In this document: piece by piece, positions 23,221 to 34,264 of the stretch
Numbering within the stretch: the first letter of the stretch is position 1
How the letters are laid out: each line of letters begins with the position of its first letter
NCBI RefSeq assembly: GCF_022376445.1
Contig: NW_025954984.1
Location: 1-64,000, forward strand
From: Fomitopsis serialis
Lineage: Eukaryota; Basidiomycota; Agaricomycetes; Polyporales; Fomitopsidaceae
Length of the DNA stretch: 64,000 bases
Reading direction: 5' to 3'
Notes under the pieces: generated by a model
Databases searched by the model: none
The model's input: only the letters and a program-made list of their open reading frames with translations
What the model was told of the DNA's origin: nothing
Position numbers and translations under genes: made by a program

Positions 23221-23843
23221 ACAGGTCTCCAGATCCGTGTAGTGCCGGCGTCGTAGCGACTCGTATGACCCTCTGTACATGAATGTCGCTCAGCGGGTAG
23301 GAAATTACATCATAGCCTGACTTCAGCTGATCGATGGTACGACATCAGTACGATACTATATGCGCAACAATGGCACAATATCCATGAATCCAGCGGTACT
23401 ACCATGTTATGTCAGAGAGATACACACAGCCTCCATGTTGCAATGCTGAACGTCGAACACTGAAAAAGACAGTCTTGTACAACTGTGTTCGACAACAGTA
23501 TAGTACACATTAGATACAGGCGTACGGTAACATAAACAGCAGCACATAGCAGGAGCACAATATAAGTAAACCGCGTGTATCGTCGCATCGTCAGACAGGT
23601 CATTTTCCGGAGACCGTGGGCAGGGAACACAGGGAGAGGGAGATATCAGAGGTATCTCGGGAGGTATTTTGGTTGAGTACCGTATCGTGGGCGCTCGTTC
23701 GGCGTTGAGATTGGGATGTTCGCGACAGCGTTTCACGGCGTATAAGTACTGCGCTTCATGGGGGACCAGATGTATGTACTGCAGTTCGCGACTCGACCAG
23801 CTGCACCTCCGCAGCCAGAAGTGCTAGACGCACCATGAAATAA
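23221..23843. other. Intergenic, convergent gene ends
   Basis: This lies between the ATPase stop and the end of the coiled-coil gene on the other strand. No gene or repeat is apparent. It probably holds both 3' untranslated regions. Confidence 0.5.
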
Positions 23844-25394
23844 TCACAGTATGTCCATAACCGACTCCAAGAGCACCTTCGGTTTCAAGAGCACACTGCG
23901 GGCCAGCAAGCCCTCAGCCCCGCCGTTCGCCGCAACGCCGTTGCCGTTAACGCTGCCCGACGTGGTCCCACTTGTCTTCGATGCCGCACCGTCCCCGTCC
24001 GGCCAGGATCCGTGCCTAACACACGCCAGGCCGAACTCGACGGTGCACAGGACCTTGCTGCGCTCCGAGCCATGGCCCGCATACACGTTCTCCATCGTCG
24101 CCCAGTCGAACCACCGCTCGTCCCGCCTGCCCACGTTCCCCGCATTCACCCAGCTCACCTCGAACACGCTGCTCATCACGCCCTCCCTGACCGCGCCGGC
24201 GATGTGCTCCGCGCGCTCGCAGATCCGCGCGAGGCCGGCGCCGAAGCGCGAACGAAGCGGGTCGCGGTGCACCCCGCGGCTGTCGGTGCACCCCGAGAGC
24301 GCGAGGACGGCGAGGAGCCCGCGGAGGTTGGTGTCGTTGAGTTGGAGGAAGGTGGCGGGGGGCGAGCCGGATGGCGCGTCGGGTCGTAATGGGAGGTGAC
24401 GGCGCGAATGGTTGTAGGTGAGGGCACGCCAACGTGAAGCAGTAGCTTGTGGTTCTGTGGTGCACGCATTAGTGTGAGACAGAGGAAAGGGGAACCCGGT
24501 AGACTGACCGGTACGGTTCATCTGCTCGAACAGGCCCCCAAGGAACTGGTCGACGTCGGCAGGAAGACCAAAGCAGAAGGCGTTCATGATGCGACCAACG
24601 CAGAACACCTCCCATGCCTGGATGGCAAACTGCACGAGCGTTGGGTCGCCGGAGTGGTCGCGCGTGACGAGCAGGTTCGTCATGGCAGGGCCAATCGCGC
24701 TGTTGAGGAGCTCGCGGTCTGATTGTCGGACGAGGTCGACGCGGCGGTCGAGTGCTGAAGCAAACTCTTCCGCCACAGACGCGGCGAGCTGGACGATCTC
24801 TGCGTTCAGGTCGCGCAGGGCCTGGAGAAGCTGTGCGCCGGACCACTCGTCTGTCTTGCTGAGGAAGGTCTTCAGGCTCGCGACCTCCTCCGTGCGTTCT
24901 TGCAGTGCGCGGTGGGCCGTCTTGTACGACGACAAGAGAGAATCGTAGGACGTGCGTAGATCGACAGGGTTGGGCGAAGGCGTGCGGTACATTCGGGGGG
25001 TGGCGCTGAGGGTATTGGCGGGTGGGAGTGGGGAGGAGAGGACAGAGAAGGTGGCGAGAGACTGGCGGGCGGACTGGAGGTCGCGCTCGAGGGCGGCGAC
25101 GCGCTGCTGGAGGGCGGCATTCTCGCGTTCGAGGAGCTGTGCGCGCTGTCGCTCCTTCTCCCTGTCCTCGATGGCGATGCGTGCGCGTTCGCGATCCAGC
25201 TCTCGCTCGCGGTCGCGGTCGCGCTCCCGCGTCCAGTCGCGCCGCAGTTCGTGCGAGTATTGGCCACGTATTCTGGGTGCTGTGAGTGTCGAGGCCACGG
25301 AGTAACCGTCGTCGGTGAGGTAGCGGTCCTCCAGATCGTCAGATAATCGTACTGAGGGCAAGATCCAATCGAGCAGGGTCCAAAGCGAGTTCAT
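23844..25394 (-). CDS. Coiled-coil protein of unknown function
   Basis: Two exons, 25394-24509 and 24454-23844, give 498 residues. The 54-base intron (GTCAGT...CACCACAG) is a multiple of three, so unspliced RNA would stay open and add 18 residues. The start at 25394 begins MNSLWTLLDWILPSV, a short hydrophobic N-terminus. Residues about 50-115 are Arg/Glu-rich heptads (RERDRDRERELDRERARI) predicted to form a long helix or coiled coil. After a Pro-rich linker a second helical region follows. The C-terminal half is globular, with motifs such as VQFAIQAWEVFCVGRIMNAFCFGL and FDWATMENVYAGHGSERSKVL. I do not recognise a named domain. The regular frame and codon use indicate a real gene. Confidence 0.75.
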   Translation of the reverse strand: MNSLWTLLDWILPSVRLSDDLEDRYLTDDGYSVASTLTAPRIRGQYSHELRRDWTRERDRDRERELDRERARIAIEDREKERQRAQLLERENAALQQRVAALERDLQSARQSLATFSVLSSPLPPANTLSATPRMYRTPSPNPVDLRTSYDSLLSSYKTAHRALQERTEEVASLKTFLSKTDEWSGAQLLQALRDLNAEIVQLAASVAEEFASALDRRVDLVRQSDRELLNSAIGPAMTNLLVTRDHSGDPTLVQFAIQAWEVFCVGRIMNAFCFGLPADVDQFLGGLFEQMNRTGQSTGFPFPLSHTNACTTEPQATASRWRALTYNHSRRHLPLRPDAPSGSPPATFLQLNDTNLRGLLAVLALSGCTDSRGVHRDPLRSRFGAGLARICERAEHIAGAVREGVMSSVFEVSWVNAGNVGRRDERWFDWATMENVYAGHGSERSKVLCTVEFGLACVRHGSWPDGDGAASKTSGTTSGSVNGNGVAANGGAEGLLARSVLLKPKVLLESVMDIL

Positions 25395-25799
25395 CAGCGA
25401 TGAGCGGTATCTTCATCCGTGGCGGGGTTTGCAACGAGGCATACACCGACGAAGCGGGTCATCGACGGGTAAGGTTTATTCTGGCCGCTGCTATGAGCGT
25501 CGAGAACCGGTCTGTGGTCCTCAGAACGCTATCCAGTCTTTTGGGCGCACACGATTATCTGCGCGGAGTGGGAGATTGCGGGGAGAGCGGCGTGAGCCAA
25601 CCTCGAGCCCGCTGCCTTGCTGCTGCAGCGTGGGCAGCAGCGCCACTCAGAGACGCACATTTCGGGCGTTTTCTGCCTCTCTCCTCCCCATCTCTCTCGA
25701 CGGCCAACATCAAGGTTCCACCCGCGCTACAGACACGTTGTGGGAGTCACAGACTGCCCAGTGGGCAAGTCTTGGACAGAGAGCATTGTCTCGACGAGA
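25395..25799. other. Upstream region of the coiled-coil gene
   Basis: No supported gene. Open frames on the plus strand at 25400-25812 are not backed by splice signals or motifs. Confidence 0.4.
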
Positions 25800-26670
25800 C
25801 GTGAGGCCTTGAGGCGGCAAGTGGCAGGGACATGAGGTACGTCTGCTACAACGCTCTTTATATTGTCGCCAGCATACTAGACGGCAACAACTAAACATCC
25901 AACGCCTTCTCTCCAACGCCGGAGTATGCCACCCCGCGCAAGTTCCAGTCCGTGTCGGGCTGCTGCCTTGTCCCTGCCACATCTACCGCTCGGCACCACA
26001 CCTTGCCCTCTTTCCCTCTGTGAGCATGCGGCACGTCCAAGGTCGCCTCCCACAGCGTCCAACTCCACCGGCCCTCCTGGTCGCAGGCTGCTAGGTGTCG
26101 CCCTCATCAACGCTCGCCTCTACTCTGCTCACCTGGCCGATAGGACCCCGCACTGCGTAACCTCTGACTTCGAGCCTATCTGGCGGCACCACTCTCACGG
26201 AGGCAACCGCCGAGTTGAGCGGATTGGCTTGAAGTGCGGGGACCTTGGACCACCAGTCCTCCTTGTCCGCCATCTCGTGTGTCTGTACCTGCTCAACGCC
26301 GTCAACCCCGTTGCCCAGCTGCGCAGACACGGACTCCACACCTTCGTCGGAAGCACCTTGTAGTCCTTCCTCTGGTAAAAGTTCTCCGAGTCGCGTTCAG
26401 CAACAGTGATCTCGTCCACCCACTTCACCCAGCGTGCGCCCGTGTATCCGGGCACGACCACACGGAACGGAAAGCCATGATCTGGTGATAGTGGGTGGTC
26501 GTTCATCTGCGCACACCGTATGCGTTTTACCGGGTCAACTAGCCATGCCCAGCGCTAACGCGCAAGCTGACCTCGTACGCCCCGTCTTCGTCGAGCGCCT
26601 TCTCCAGCGGGATGGATCCGTGGGACGCGAAGCAGACGTGCAGGAGGCGAAATGTGGTCGGCCGCAATCA
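25800..26670 (-). pseudogene. Sulfite-oxidase-like fragment, copy 1
   Basis: Read on the minus strand, 26506-26350 encodes [20 protein letters not shown] and [12 protein letters not shown], a hallmark of the molybdopterin domain of sulfite oxidase. A frameshift after DYKVLP moves the frame to [20 protein letters not shown] (26339-26091), part of the dimerisation domain. A deletion then disturbs the rest of that domain. The N-terminal part is further reduced by small deletions relative to copy 2 and stops near 26660. The catalytic-cysteine exon is absent. It cannot make a working enzyme. Confidence 0.82.
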
Positions 26671-27138
26671 TCGGACAGAGCGACGCAGAGGACAGAGCGA
26701 GCGACGAGCGACGTACAACGTAGTAGGAGTAGGCAAACTCGTAGATACCAGAGCTAGATCTATGATTGAATGAGCATTTGAACCACCACCACCACCGGAT
26801 GCGCGGCAGACTGAGCTGGACGCAACGAATCCAGAACGTTAGGGAATTGAGAGTGCCGTGCGCGCAGTTCGGTGTACAGTCTGGGGAATGTACGGCGGGC
26901 CCCAATACATGACCGTCGCACGCCAGTGTAATGCGGAGGAAACTGACGAGCATTTGAGCGACTTCTACTGACATCCTTCTACTTTGGTGTATATGTACTC
27001 CTAATGTTCAGATCTTCAACTTCAGAGCCCAAGTGCTATTGAAAACCTACAGGAAGCGCTCATGATATTTGCCAAATCGACTCAGTTAAGAGGCTACTTG
27101 TGAAGGAAGCTACGTAGGTACATCAAAGAAAAGAGGAG

Positions 27139-30116
27139 TTAGTGGCACCCACTGCGCTCCTCCAACCACTTAATCATTTCCCTGTCCGTGTGCAATTCAA
27201 TAGAAGCCCGGCGACCCTTGAAGTGTAAGTCGAAACATGTGAAGTTGTGCGAAGGGTATATTACGAAGTCGCCGTTGCGAAGAGGTATGACCAGACCCGG
27301 TTCATACAGCACCAATTCGCCGCCTTCGAAGTCACCGATTGCGAGGACTACGCAAACGCTGTCGCCCTGGCTATCTCGGTGCGCGGCGGTGAAGATGTTG
27401 ATATTAATTACCAGTCCGAGGAATGGTGCAGAGACTGCCATTTTGTTGCCAGGTAATATGCGAGCGTATGCGTCGAGGTGTTCGTATTTCTCTGGCATCA
27501 TCTGCCTCAGCTTGGACACGGATTCGTGAGCTTTTCAATCCAACCTCAATCGACACAATCAAATAGATATACTCACCTGTGCATCCAACCAATCGAAGAC
27601 AGGGCCTAGTGTGTTCTTCACGGACTGGTAGATCGGATGGTTGACCGAGTTTGTCATGTCCTTAGATGGATGACAATTCGTCTTGATGCCGGTCCTCTTC
27701 ATGGTCATGGGCAGCGGGCTCATGGGAGAGTTGTGTCCCTACGAATTAGCGTGGAGTGTTATTGGGGATCAAATAATCATTACAGACTCGGAGAGTGTAC
27801 ATACCGTAGTGCTATGCCTGTTGTACCAGGAAAGGTGTACTGCCTGAAATACATGCTCACCACCGTCTTGAACCGTGTCAATGGCCTTCAAGGCATCAGG
27901 CTCGAAGCAAGCAGCGAGACGATCCATCAGATCGTCTCGCATGCTTGGCGGCATTGACGTGCATATGCTCGCAACTAGGCCTGACTGTACGGATTGTACA
28001 GTAAGTACGTCCCTGTCGGAACGAACGTCAGACGCTCAACACAGTTCAATGACTGTGTCTCTTACTTGAACAGATTTGGGTCGAGCCGTATGTATCCACT
28101 GCTTGTTGGGCGTATACCATCCACGTACATCGTCTGTAGCTACAAATTGTGATACTGTTGTATCATTTTACTGCGTACTAATACATCGGCTGCGACTTAC
28201 GTGTGATTTCAGCTCCTCCAGGCTTGAAGGTTTGACGGCTTCGCTGGCCGACGCCCGTTGATACTCTGTCCATCGTGAGTTTTTCTCTCGGCTCCTGGGA
28301 GGCTCAAACCATCGGTTGTGGGGTTGCTCTGGGTCGTATTTTGAAGGGACAAGTGTAGCAGAATGAGTAGGAACATTAGAGTCAGAGTGTGTGTATGAGA
28401 ATGCTGGCAATCCTGACGAAGCTGGTGGAGGCGGTGTCAAGCGGTCGAGACCAGTAGCGGGTGATACATGAGACAACGGTTTGAGGGGCAAATGCATCTC
28501 CACGTTCTGGCTAGGGTTGAACATTGTCCACAGAAATGGATTGCGCAGGATGAGTGAGAATTTGCTGCTGTTTCAATAGTCAGTTCGTGCGATAGACCTT
28601 TTCATACTGTCTTGCTCACATCGAGGGAAGCGCAGTGAACAGACGATCAGAACTGTTGAGATCGCTGAATAGGGTGCTAGCAGAGAGCCCCAGTGCCGAG
28701 AGTGTATCTGCTGTGAACAAATCACCCATTTGGATAGGACACTGTTTGCGCAGAAAAATAATGGTGGGAATGATTGTCTGTTGGACGAGACGTCCAACCG
28801 AGCTCTCTGTGTTGTGTGTGTGAGTTATTGAGTGCGTGAGCTAAGATGTTAGAAACTCACCTGCATCTGGGTTGCGTAGTATGTTTGCTAGGTCTGCAGC
28901 TACATTGCCGTCTGCTTCAATGACCGGCACACGCAAGTTTGTGTGCGCCATCCATAGAAGTAAATAGATAGACCCTTGAACACAATTTTGTGAATATGAT
29001 ACTACAAACTGAAAAACCAACGCAGGAATCTTACCTCCCGCCGCAACCGCCGCAAGCTTGCTACCTTTCGAGTACCAAGACTGCACGGTGCGTTAGCTGG
29101 GCGGCTTAGCCTGAATTGATAGTTGTTCACGCCACAAAGCTGAAATATTGACGTCTGTCCAGCCCGACAAACTGGATGTGCAGACTGGTAAAGTACATGG
29201 TTTAGGCGCAGATTGAAGAAACTGATCTACCTTGCACACTCGAAGGCGAACCTAATGAGAGCGATCATAAGACGGAAGTCAAAGAGTCCCTGCTTGTGAT
29301 CCATCTCCGTGCATCGTTGTGCCAGCTGAGAGAGCGTCTCGCTCCGCTCTCCGTGCGACGCTTGAAACGGCAACAAAGTCAATCGTGCGCTGCGTGCAAC
29401 ATCATCCTTGACGTTGCACGCAGTGAGGGTGTTGAAGAAATTCACCACTGGAGTACTCGCAACTTCGTACGGTTTCGACGCCATGTCCCACGCCGTGTGC
29501 GGTTGTTTCTCGCTGGCAACCCACTGTATACAGGGCCCAAGTGGGAATTGTGCTACCTGATTCTGCTGACCATTCTCTGTGGGCCCTGACGTGCGGTCGT
29601 ACAGCGCCGAAACCAGTTTACGACGGGACCTAGGAGGGCGAATTGGTCCAGTCGTGTGGCGCCCAGGATCTGAAATTCCATCAAGAATGAGACCATTTGA
29701 GGTTGCATGTAGAGGCCGCTTTCACCTGGTACTGTTGTGACACTGTACGAAGGCTGGTTCCCGACAATAAGTTGCTCGATTTGAGTATGTCCACTGCCGC
29801 TGACGGACGCATGAACGCTACTGGTAGATTCGTCAACTTGAACTTTAGGCGATCGCGAGTCAGATTCTATAGCATGTCGCGTAGAGAACAAGCTCTGCTT
29901 ACCAACGTGTGAGATTTGATTCTCAATACCGTGTGCAGTATGCACGGCCTCTTGACTTGCAACCCCAATACTCTGGACAGCGTTGCAATCTGTATCATTC
30001 GAGTTGTCCCGTTGCGTTGACAGTCTCCTCAGCAGCGAGGCTATACTGGGATTCGGATCCTGAATAGAGGATAGGAGCGCAGTGAGCTCCGTGATCTCAG
30101 AGTGACTCAGCTTCAT
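27139..30116 (-). CDS. 2OG-Fe(II) dioxygenase-like protein (TET/JBP-like candidate)
   Basis: Ten exons join in phase: 30116-29726, 29669-29231, 29110-29035, 29008-28861, 28806-28620, 28567-28201, 28139-28066, 28012-27805, 27738-27577 and 27510-27139. They give 807 residues with no internal stop. The N-terminal two thirds has no domain I recognise. The last exon has the double-stranded beta-helix pattern of a 2OG-Fe(II) oxygenase: HRD (His728, Asp730), FEGGELVLYE, GLVIPLRNGDFVIYPS and FKGRRASIELHTD with an Arg suited to bind 2-oxoglutarate. Related agaricomycete proteins, some of the TET/JBP group acting on methylated bases, usually have THF where this one has TCF (Cys776), so the distal iron ligand may be missing. 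Sulfite-oxidase fragments flank it on both sides. The subfamily is inferred; substrate unknown. Confidence 0.72.
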
Positions 30117-30204
30117 GACGTGGAAGTTAAGTACAGTCGTTTGCTGGCACAATGGTTGTTGCATGCGTGCGACTACGCGCGACGAGCATCTTGTTTGGCC
30201 CTCT

Positions 30205-31500
30205 TTGGTGCAAGTTGGCATCGAGGGACATGAGATACAATACGTGAATCCCCTCCTCCTCCTCTTCCTCCTCCTCTGCCAGCGCCACGCACTCTTCACA
30301 TTGTCGCTAGCAAACTGGGCTGTGTCTACCAAACGTGCAATGTCTTCTCTCCAACGGCATCGTATGCCACTCCACGCAAGTTCCAGTCCGTGTCGGGCTG
30401 CTGCATTGTCCCTGCCACATCTACCGCTCGGCACCAGACTTTGCCCTCTTTCCCTCTGCGAGCATGCGGCACGTCCAAGGTTGCCTCCCACAGCGTCCAA
30501 CTCCACCGGCCCTCCTGATAGGTGCTCGTCGCCGGCTGCCAGGTGTCGTCCTCATCAACGCTCACCTCCACCTTGCTCACCTGGCCGGTAGGACCCCGCA
30601 CTGCGTAACCTTTGACTTCGAGCCTACCTGGCGGCACCACTCTCACGGAAGCCACTGCCGAGTTGAGTGGATTGGCTTGAAGTGCGGGGACCTTGGACCA
30701 CCAGTCCTCCTTGTCCGCCATCTCGTGTGTCTGTACCTGCTCAACGCCGTCAACCCCGTTGCCCAGCTGCGCAGACACGGGCTCCACACCTTCGTCGGAA
30801 GCACCTTGTAGTCCTTCTTCTGGTAGAAGTTCTCCGAGTCGCGTTCAGCAACAGTGATCTCGTCCACCCACTTCACCCAGCGTGCGCCCGTGTATCCGGG
30901 CACGACCACACGGAACGGGAAGCCATGGTCTGGTGACAGCGGACGGTCGTTCATCTGCGCGCAACGGATGCGTCAACCAACCGTGCCCAGCGCCAACCTT
31001 AAGCTTATCCCAGCGAGCTCACCTCGTACGCCAGCAGCACGTCCCCGTCTTCGTCGAGCGCCTTCTCCAGCGGGATGGACCCGCCGAACCAGTCGTCGTT
31101 CTGGCACGGCACGACGTGGGACGCGAAGCAGACGTGCAGGAGGCGAATGCGGTCATCCGCAACCACCGGGGCCCCACCCGCTCGAGAAGCTCGCGCATGC
31201 TCACGCCGGCCCACTTGCAATTCGCGATCGTGCCTTCGCCCCAGAGCAGGCCTTCGACTTCCTTGTGGTCGCGTTCCTGCATCGTCTTCCGTCTGTTGCC
31301 TGCGCACTGATCCTATTCAGTACCGGAGTCTCAGGACTTGGGGTGGGGACACACTTGCAGCGCGGCGACTACCTCCTTGCGCTGGAACTCTCTCTTCAGG
31401 TCGTCCAATGTGAATGCTCGCTCGTGCTTGACGAGACCGTTGACTTTGACGCTGAATGTGGCCGCATCCAAAGCCCGGATCGGACCTAGTACGCTTGCAT
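30205..31500 (-). pseudogene. Sulfite-oxidase-like gene, copy 2, truncated and frameshifted
   Basis: Pieces on the minus strand are 31493 to about 31348 (ATFSVKVNGLVKHERAFTLD), 31310-31022 (LQ|CAGNRRK, with the catalytic molybdenum-ligand Cys, then FASHVVPCQNDDWFGG) and 30954-30326 ([13 protein letters not shown] to GVAYDAVGEKTL). Introns with proper ends lie between them. Two frameshifts break it, one near 31175-31185 (after LLERVG) and one near 30795 (after DYKVLP). The N-terminal region expected before residue about 90 is missing. Sulfite oxidase converts sulfite to sulfate with a molybdopterin cofactor. This copy is a relic, although it keeps the catalytic Cys. It lies just upstream of the dioxygenase-like gene. 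Confidence 0.85.
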
Positions 31501-32108
31501 GGGAACGGGCTATTCCAATCTCAATAAGGCGACGTACAATGATTTCGGCTATATACGAGCTGCTCTGGTGTGTATGGGTGTCGGACTAGCTCTGCAATGT
31601 CTGGCTCGGCGTTCCACGGCTGAACGCCTAATACATGTAGTTTGTCGGAGTGCTCAGGCTCCCGCGAGAAGTCCATGATTACTCGAACAGACGATGAAAG
31701 CGTCTGCTGTGATATTGTTGCGAGTTATGTTTGGGCAAGCTGAATGCATGAAGTCGTGAGAGCATCTCTGTGGGACATCTGCATCCTCACCAGTTGTTTG
31801 GCCGTGGAGACCCACGTCATAGCCGAGCCAACGGGACGGATGCGGCTGAGAACGAGCAGCATCCCCAATATGGGAGTAACAGTTCGATCGTTGATTCAAG
31901 TAATGGATACAGCCAGTACAAGCCCATGGATAGCTAACTAAGGAGACATGCGAGAGCAGCGAAGGGGGGTGTCAAACGCCCCCGAAGTGCGAATGCAGCA
32001 AGACGGACAGAGATAGACGAGTGGGAATAGATACCGTGAGTGCGTCGTGTGCGATGTAAGGAAGTGAAGTATGCAGAGCCCCAATCATCATAATCCGGGG
32101 TTGGGATC
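31501..32108. other. Intergenic, nothing recognised
   Basis: This is the spacer between the truncated sulfite-oxidase 5' end and the chitinase 3' end. No splice-supported frame or repeat is visible. Confidence 0.4.
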
Positions 32109-34203
32109 TCAGAGCTGGAAGAAGCGGGAGTTTCGCCGAGTGACGTCGGCCGTCTTGGCCGCGATGGCTGCGGATAAGGAGAGGTTGGGCACGGTGCCCG
32201 CCTTCGGGCTGGCGGTCAGAGGAGCCTCCTTGCTCTGGTACTGGACCTTGCCGTTCGTGGATGAGCAGGCGCCGTCGTCGGTCCAGTCGCCAGCGTCTCC
32301 TAGGATCGTCAGCGTCGGGCAGTGTTGAGACGGAAACGCGAGGCTCACCACCCGGGGTGTCGCCGTAGCTCCACCACTTCGCCGTCCAAAGCTCGCCGTT
32401 GTAGATGACCTGATCGCCGCCCGTGTACTGAAGACGCAATATCTCCGTCAGACTCAACCGAGCCAAATATACGACGTGAACGTACCGCGACATTCGCCAC
32501 CCACGTCCCGACTCCCGCGCAGTCGCCCGCTTGAGCAGTGGTGGTGGTGGCAGGGGCAGATGTAGTGGTCGCCGAAGACGTCGTGGGAGCCGCTGTCGTC
32601 GTGGAAGTGCTGCTCGGAGTGACAGTAGTGACGCTGCTGCCGGTGAGGTAGCCCTTAATGGCAGCATCATAGCGGTTGTTCGCTGCACACGGTAGTCTCA
32701 GTTAGCGCGTGTCTTCCCAGCCATGAGAATTGCTGACCGTATGCCTGCGAGGCGTCCCAGAGCATGACACCCCCGAAAGAGGAGTACTGCTGGCGCGTCG
32801 CTTGGGCGATCGCTCCCAGGGTCGCCGCGTCAACGTAACCAGAACCAGCTGCCGAGGACGAGGCAGGCGCTCCGATGTACACCTTGACGTTCGGGTTCGG
32901 AGAAGTGTTCTTGGCCCAGTTGTCCCTGCATCGGCGTTAGAAGAGCCAGATGATCATGGGCCGCGTGCTCCTCACCAAGTGCCGAAGTCCCAGTCGTTTG
33001 AATTATCGTAGTTGGTCAATCCACAGTAGTTGTTATCTGTTGGACGTTTGAGAATGCCATCATGCGGTTATGGAGGCGTGCGGTACTCACAGAACTGCAC
33101 GTAGATTGCATCAAAGGACTCTGCGTTGATAACGCTGTGTATAGGCGGTGAGCGCGTTGAACGGATGTGACGAATAGGTCTATGCGGTACTGACCTGCCG
33201 AGATATGCGTCCGGGAATGGGCACTGCGGTGCAGCAGTGAGGTAGTACCTAACACAGTCGTCAGCTGCCTGCAATTCCTCAATGACAACAATAAGCCTAC
33301 GTCTTCGAGCCAGAGTTCATTAAAGAGCGGAGGGCCGAGACGAAGTCAGTGAAGTAATCGGACGAACCACCTTCGATGTCAAGGTCAATTCTGCGGCCAA
33401 AAGATGTCAGTCTTCCGAGCATTTTCTGCATCCAAGGGACCCACCCGTCAAGGACAGCGTTGCCGAAAGGGCGGGTGCTGCTGGACCCTCCAAGAAGGAG
33501 GTCCCAGATAGTTTGAGCGAACTCTTGCGCCTGGCTCGAGTTACTGAAACTCGCAGATCCAGTTGCACCTCCTAAACTCATTGTCACGATCTTGCCTGCG
33601 CTCTGGCACGTCTCGATGCCAGACGCCAGGAATTGGCATTCCGGCAGCTGAGTACCCTCGAACACGGGGTCATTGGCGGTGCTGCAAGTCTGGCGGATAG
33701 AATGGAAAATGTTGAGATCACGAGATATTGACAGGGTCGTGTGAAAAGTTACTGACGTTCGCCAGGTCGAGGGAGGGCTCGCCTCCTTCGCCAAAGAAGA
33801 CGTTCAGGAACGCCATAGGAATGGCGTCGATCACATCATCCTGAAGACGGCCTCAGTTCTATGTAGGTACGGAGGGAGATCAAGTGACGTTTACCTGGCA
33901 ATAGTACGAGATGTTCTGCTGGTAGCCGGAACTGCTACCACCTGAAGCCCCGTATGAGTCCTGGCCCCAGTAACTGCGGCCATGACAGTGTCAGCTGGAA
34001 TGAGTGGAACGGTCTGTGCACCCTTACACAGCGAGCTGCAAGGTGAAGTAGCATCAGCTTTGTGCATCACAACCCCGAAACTTCTCTGTACTCACGTTGT
34101 CTGTAGCACTGTTCGAGAACGCCGCAGAGACCACGGTAAGGTCACCCACGAGACCCGACAAGCCAAGCCAAAAGGCTACAGACGAAGACCGGCTGAGAAC
34201 CAT
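32109..34203 (-). CDS. Secreted class III chitinase (GH18) with CBM5/12 chitin-binding module
   Basis: Thirteen exons join in phase to 475 residues: 34203-34096, 34035-34028, 33973-33895, 33840-33757, 33689-33445, 33390-33301, 33248-33195, 33134-33091, 33036-32976, 32925-32738, 32682-32486, 32427-32349 and 32299-32109. Residues 1 to about 27 form a signal peptide ending VVSA. NLAVYWGQ opens the barrel, and the GH18 catalytic motif D174-G-I-D177-L-D179-I-E181 is complete, with Glu181 the proton donor. A Thr/Ser-rich linker (about 335-370) leads to a CBM5/12 with YNGELWTAKWW and a WTDDGAC block. The enzyme should cut chitin outside the cell, in cell-wall remodelling or nutrition. Exon 2 is only 8 bases, yet both neighbouring exons and the conserved NLAVYWGQ depend on it. 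Confidence 0.93.
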
Positions 34204-34257
34204 GCTGAAACAGCGGGGGGAGGAGGGGTAAGGGAAACGGACGCAGTACGCGTGTCC

Positions 34258-34264
34258 TTTAAAA
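34258..34264 (-). promoter_or_regulatory. TATA-like box and CT-rich leader of the chitinase gene
   Basis: TTTTAAA lies about 55 bases before the ATG on the coding strand. A C/T-rich tract (CCCTTACCCCTCCTCCCCCC) sits between it and the start, an arrangement common in strongly expressed fungal genes. Confidence 0.4.

Noticed and set aside
23844..25305. Several 90-180 codon frames on the opposite strand and in other frames of the coiled-coil gene
   Set aside because: They are shadows of a GC-rich coding exon; only the 25394-23844 frame has a sensible start, intron and protein-like composition.
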